From contig NZ_CP014136.1 of assembly GCF_002291425.1 (NCBI RefSeq), forward strand, positions 2,232,001 to 2,296,000: a stretch of DNA of 64,000 bases. The letters are read 5' to 3'. The notes below the pieces were generated by a model, which was given only the letters and a program-made list of their open reading frames with translations, was not told the origin of the DNA and searched no databases. This document shows positions 60,234-64,000 of this stretch, piece by piece. A program made the position numbers and the translations under genes. The DNA comes from Gibbsiella quercinecans. Its GTDB lineage: Bacteria; Pseudomonadota; Gammaproteobacteria; Enterobacterales; Enterobacteriaceae. The stretch's first letter is position 1. Every line of letters starts with the position of its first letter.

Positions 60234-61553
60234 TTACTTGGTTGAGGCCTCAAAGCGGCTCAGCAAAGCATCGCCGCGCTGTACGGCGGTATCCAGCGCT
60301 TGCTGTGGGGTTTTCTTGCCGGTCCAGACGCTTTCCAGTTCTTCGTCCACAACGGTACGGATCTGCGGCATATTGCCCAGGCGCAGGCCCTTGGTGAACG
60401 GCAACGGTGGTTTATTCAGCATCTGGCGCGTCGCCACATCGGCGCCGGGGTTCTTACCGTAGAAGCCCTGCTGCTTGCTCAGTTCATAAGCGGCAGTGGT
60501 AATCGGCAGGTAGCCGGTTTTCTGGTGCCATTCGGCGGCGATTTCCGGCTGCGCCAGGAACTGCAGGAATTCAGCAACGCCTTTGTAGGTTGCGGCATCT
60601 TTGCCGTTCATCACCCACAGGCTGGCGCCGCCGATAATGGCATTCTGCGGCGCTTCTTTAACGTCAGCGTCGTAAGGCATCATGCCCACGCCGAAGTTAA
60701 ACTTGGCGTAGTGTTTAATATCCGCCAACGAGCCGGAAGACGCGGTGGTAATGGCGCAGTCGCCGCTGTAGAACTTCTCGGTCGATTCATCCTTGCGGCC
60801 AAAATAGGTGAAATCCCCTTTCTTGTTCATCTCTTCCAGCATGGCGATGTGCTTCACCTGCAGCGGCTTGTTGAATTCCAACCGGGCGCTGGTGCCGCCA
60901 AAGCCGTTATTTTCCGTAGCAAACGGCACGCCGTGCCAGGCGCTGAAGTTCTCCAGTTGGATCCAGCCCTGCCAGCCGCTGGCATAGCCGCATTTCACGC
61001 CGGCAGCCCGCAGCTTAGCGGTAGCGGAAGCCAGCGCCTGCCAGGTTTTTGGCGGCTGCTCAGGATCTAACCCGGCTTTTTTGAACGCATCTTTGTTGTA
61101 ATACAGCACTGGCGTCGAGCTGTTAAACGGCTGCGAAAGCAAGTGGCCGCTCTTGTTGTCGGTGTAGTAGCCGGATACGGTCGGCACAAAAACCGACTCA
61201 TCAAACTTGATGCCGGCATCGCTGAATACCTGGTACACCGGCTTGATGGCCTTGCTCGCCATCATGGTCGCCGTGCCCACTTCGTACACCTGCAGGATGG
61301 CTGGCGATTTGCCTGAACGATAAGCGGCAATCCCCGCCGCCAGGCTCTGTTCATAGTTGCCTTTGTAGACCGGCACCACTTTGTAATCACTGTGCGCCTG
61401 GTTGAAGCGTTCCGCCAGGGAGTCCACTTCTTTGCCAAGTTGGCCTTCCATCGAGTGCCAGAAGGGGATCTCGGTCGCCGCCAGTGCCTGGGAACTGACC
61501 GCCAGGGCCAGCGTAACGCACAGCGTGGTTTTACGAATAGCGTAGGTGAGCAT
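60234..61553 (-). CDS. ugpB: sn-Glycerol-3-phosphate periplasmic binding protein
   Basis: UgpB captures glycerol-3-phosphate and glycerophosphodiesters in the periplasm for the UgpAEC importer. From the ATG at 61553 (AGGAG nine bases upstream) it has 439 residues, with a signal peptide ending SQALA-A near residue 24, then [19 protein letters not shown] of the mature protein. Length is one more than E. coli's. Two PhoB boxes upstream imply phosphate-starvation control. First gene of the ugp operon. Confidence 0.97.
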   Translation of the reverse strand: MLTYAIRKTTLCVTLALAVSSQALAATEIPFWHSMEGQLGKEVDSLAERFNQAHSDYKVVPVYKGNYEQSLAAGIAAYRSGKSPAILQVYEVGTATMMASKAIKPVYQVFSDAGIKFDESVFVPTVSGYYTDNKSGHLLSQPFNSSTPVLYYNKDAFKKAGLDPEQPPKTWQALASATAKLRAAGVKCGYASGWQGWIQLENFSAWHGVPFATENNGFGGTSARLEFNKPLQVKHIAMLEEMNKKGDFTYFGRKDESTEKFYSGDCAITTASSGSLADIKHYAKFNFGVGMMPYDADVKEAPQNAIIGGASLWVMNGKDAATYKGVAEFLQFLAQPEIAAEWHQKTGYLPITTAAYELSKQQGFYGKNPGADVATRQMLNKPPLPFTKGLRLGNMPQIRTVVDEELESVWTGKKTPQQALDTAVQRGDALLSRFEASTK

Positions 61554-61640
61554 GCCTAACTCCTGAAAAAGCTGGTGGGGCAATATGCGCGTGAGCGAAA
61601 AGAATCAGTTTTTGTTCGGGAGCTAACATGCCATGCGCGC

Positions 61641-61680
61641 ATGACAGAAAAATAACTAAAAGATGACAGCGGCGTGACAG
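61641..61680 (-). promoter_or_regulatory. Two tandem PhoB boxes upstream of ugpB
   Basis: Seen on the minus strand: CTGTCAC-N4-CTGTCAT (61663-61680), matching the Pho box closely, and a weaker TAGTTAT-N4-CTGTCAT (61641-61658) exactly 22 bp on. Known: PhoB binds tandem 22-bp units and activates E. coli ugp under phosphate limitation. Confidence 0.8.
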
Positions 61681-61746
61681 CAGGGTGAAGTGCAGATTGC
61701 GATTTGATGTCGGCGGCAAGGGAAGCGCCCCTTGCCGCCGCAGGCA

Positions 61747-62934
61747 TTACAGTGAACGGCGCAGGCGGGCGACCGCTTCCTGCATCTGTTGCTCGGAAGC
61801 GGTGGCGAACGACAGGCGGAACGTCGCGCGATCCGGGTTATCCGCAAAAAAATATTCCCCCGGCACAAACACCACGCCCTGCTCCAGCGTGGTGGCCAAC
61901 CACTCGGTGGCGTTGAACGGCTGGCGGAAGCGCGCCCACAGGAACATCCCGCCCTTCGGCCGGACGAAGCTGATGTAATCGCCCAGCTCTTGCTCCATCA
62001 GCCCGGCCAGCAGTTCGCCTTTTTCTTTATAGGCGGCGCGGATTTTGTCGATCTGCCCCGGCAGGCGATCCAGCCCCAGATAACATTCGACGATGCTCTG
62101 CGATAACGCGCTGGCGTGCAGATCGGCCGCCTGCTTGATGATCGCCACCTTGTGCAACAGCGCCGGCGGCATGATCGCCCAGCCCAGGCGCAGGCCCGGC
62201 GCTAGGATCTTCGAGAAGGTCGAAGTGTAGATGATGTTGTCGGTATGGCCCAGCACCTGCTGCGCAATCTGGAACAGCGTGGCGTGGCGCTCTTGCGTAA
62301 AGCGCAGTTCGCCGTAGGGATCATCTTCAATAATCAGGAAATGGTGTTCGGCCGCCAGTTTCACCAACTGCTCGCGGCGTGGCGCGCTCAGCGTCAGGCC
62401 GCTCGGGTTGCCAAAGTTTGGCACCACATACACACCCTTGATTTTGCGGGTTTTCAGCAGCTCGGCCAGTTCATCAACCACCATGCCGTCGCTGTCGGAA
62501 GACACCGACATCACGTTGGCTTCCGCCAGTTCCAGCGTTTGCAGCGCCGCCAGATAGGTCGGGCGTTCTACCACAAACACATCACCGGGGTTCACCACTG
62601 CGCGCATCACCAGATCCAGCGCCTGCTGCGAGCCGGCGGTGACCATCACATCTTCCGGCCGCGCCGTAATACCGCGTGCGGTGCACAGCGTGCAGATACG
62701 CTCACGCAGCACCGGGCTGCCTTCGGTCAGGCCATACTGGAAGGCGCTTTTCGGCTGCTCGGTGATAGCCTGCTGGGTGGCGATGCTCAGGCCTTCAAAA
62801 TCGAACAGTGCGTCAGAAGGAATGCCGCCGGCCAGTGAGATAACGTGCGGCATTTTACTGTGTTTAAGCAATTCGCGAATTGCCGAACTTTTAACATTAA
62901 CGATACGTTGCGCGAGGAGTCCTTCGGTACTCAT
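61747..62934 (-). CDS. PLP-dependent aminotransferase (class I, LysN/2-aminoadipate type)
   Basis: A 395-residue fold-type I aminotransferase without the DNA-binding domain of MocR proteins. Signatures: VTAGSQQALDLV (cofactor phosphate region), VPNFGNPSGLTLS, EDDPYGELRF and the Schiff-base lysine K242 in STFSKILAPGLRLGW, with the final arginine region FRLSFATASEQQM. The family includes 2-aminoadipate and branched or aromatic transaminases; placement beside liv genes hints at amino-acid use, which is inference. It lies between ugpB and livF, where E. coli has no such gene. Confidence 0.9.
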   Translation of the reverse strand: MSTEGLLAQRIVNVKSSAIRELLKHSKMPHVISLAGGIPSDALFDFEGLSIATQQAITEQPKSAFQYGLTEGSPVLRERICTLCTARGITARPEDVMVTAGSQQALDLVMRAVVNPGDVFVVERPTYLAALQTLELAEANVMSVSSDSDGMVVDELAELLKTRKIKGVYVVPNFGNPSGLTLSAPRREQLVKLAAEHHFLIIEDDPYGELRFTQERHATLFQIAQQVLGHTDNIIYTSTFSKILAPGLRLGWAIMPPALLHKVAIIKQAADLHASALSQSIVECYLGLDRLPGQIDKIRAAYKEKGELLAGLMEQELGDYISFVRPKGGMFLWARFRQPFNATEWLATTLEQGVVFVPGEYFFADNPDRATFRLSFATASEQQMQEAVARLRRSL

Positions 62935-63026
62935 TGTTCTCTTTTCTCGTAATCATGAACAAAAACGGGCGCAATACATTGCGCCCTTCTCTTGTATACC
63001 CTGGTTGCCTGGCGAGGGTTATCTCG

Positions 63027-63728
<702 letters not shown>

Positions 63729-63734
63729 AACGCG

Positions 63735-64000
63735 TTAAGCCTCGCCCAGATAGGCCCGGATCACATCCGGGTTATTACGAATTTCTTCCGGCGTGCCGTG
63801 TGCCAACGGCGTTCCCTGATTCACCACGTAGATGCGATCGGAAATATCCATCACCAGCTTCATATCGTGCTCGATCAGCAGCACGGAAACCTTGTGCTGG
63901 CCGCGCAGCTCGACGATCAGGTGGTTCAGCTCGTCGGTTTCTTTCGGGTTCAGGCCCGCCGCGGGCTCATCCAGCATCAGCAGTTCCGGCCGCGTGACCA
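63735..64000 (-). CDS. livG: Branched-chain amino acid ABC transporter ATPase LivG (partial)
   Basis: C-terminal 87 or so codons only; the gene continues beyond the window edge. The visible part begins just before Walker B (TRPELLMLDEPAAGLNP) and continues with the H-loop LLIEHDMKLVMDISDRI and the typical end GTPEEIRNNPDVIRAYLGEA. Partner of LivF in the LIV-I system. Confidence 0.96.
   Translation of the reverse strand, partial: VTRPELLMLDEPAAGLNPKETDELNHLIVELRGQHKVSVLLIEHDMKLVMDISDRIYVVNQGTPLAHGTPEEIRNNPDVIRAYLGEA

Overview
The window looks like a chromosomal segment of an Enterobacterales bacterium, most like the Yersiniaceae (Serratia/Gibbsiella-type). Nearly every gene is a close match to an Escherichia coli housekeeping gene and sits in recognisable E. 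coli-like blocks. Departures from E. coli include hemB between tatD and rfaH, an aminotransferase between ugpB and livF, and the frw/pfl cluster placed between ysgA and metE. The species call is inference from gene order and remembered rRNA features; no database was searched. I see no prophage, plasmid, integrase, transposase, toxin or CRISPR.

Layout. (1) 1-5987, minus strand: the ribosomal/transcription block rplL, rplJ, rplA, rplK, nusG, secE and tuf, preceded by the thrU-tyrU-glyT-thrT tRNA cluster. Classic control elements are visible: the rplL-rpoB attenuator and RNase III hairpin, the L10 leader, the L1 site and two strong promoters. (2) 6331-10154: a GNAT acetyltransferase behind a sigma-54 promoter, coaA, and convergent birA-murB. 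(3) 10556-16130: a complete rRNA operon on the minus strand (16S, tRNA-Ile, tRNA-Ala, 23S, 5S). (4) 16200-23863: hemG, trkH, yigZ and pepQ, divergent from fadBA behind a near-perfect FadR site. (5) 23982-35359: fre, ubiD, rfaH (plus strand), hemB, tatDCBA, ubiB-ubiJ-ubiE and rmuC.

(6) 35520-39494 is the main accessory stretch, inserted between rmuC and udp relative to E. coli. It holds an OprD-type porin, a periplasmic histidine-phosphatase-like protein, a DedA protein and a secondary tyrosine phosphatase. The phosphatase-porin pair is preceded by a textbook BglG-type ribonucleic antiterminator (RAT) overlapping a terminator, with a CRP-like site upstream. This is the most interesting signal in the window. 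(7) 39661-42278: udp (two CRP sites 52 bp apart), ysgA and fsaB. (8) 42328-51102: the frw phosphotransferase system with a glycyl-radical enzyme and its activase (ptsA, frwC, frwB, pflD, pflC, frwD, yijO). (9) 51405-56562: metE/metR, yigM and yhhA. A tandem REP-like array lies between metR and yigM, and a 125-bp palindromic element between yigM and yhhA. (10) 56563-64000: ugpQCEAB behind two PhoB boxes, an aminotransferase, livF, and livG cut by the window end.

Together the genes cover translation, ubiquinone and haem synthesis, twin-arginine export, fatty-acid oxidation, phosphodiester and amino-acid uptake, and sugar uptake. The points worth a second look are mainly regulatory or repeat structures: the RAT-controlled operon, the sigma-54/NtrC-type acetyltransferase promoter, the tRNA-Tyr-derived repeat in the tRNA operon, and the REP and palindromic elements.
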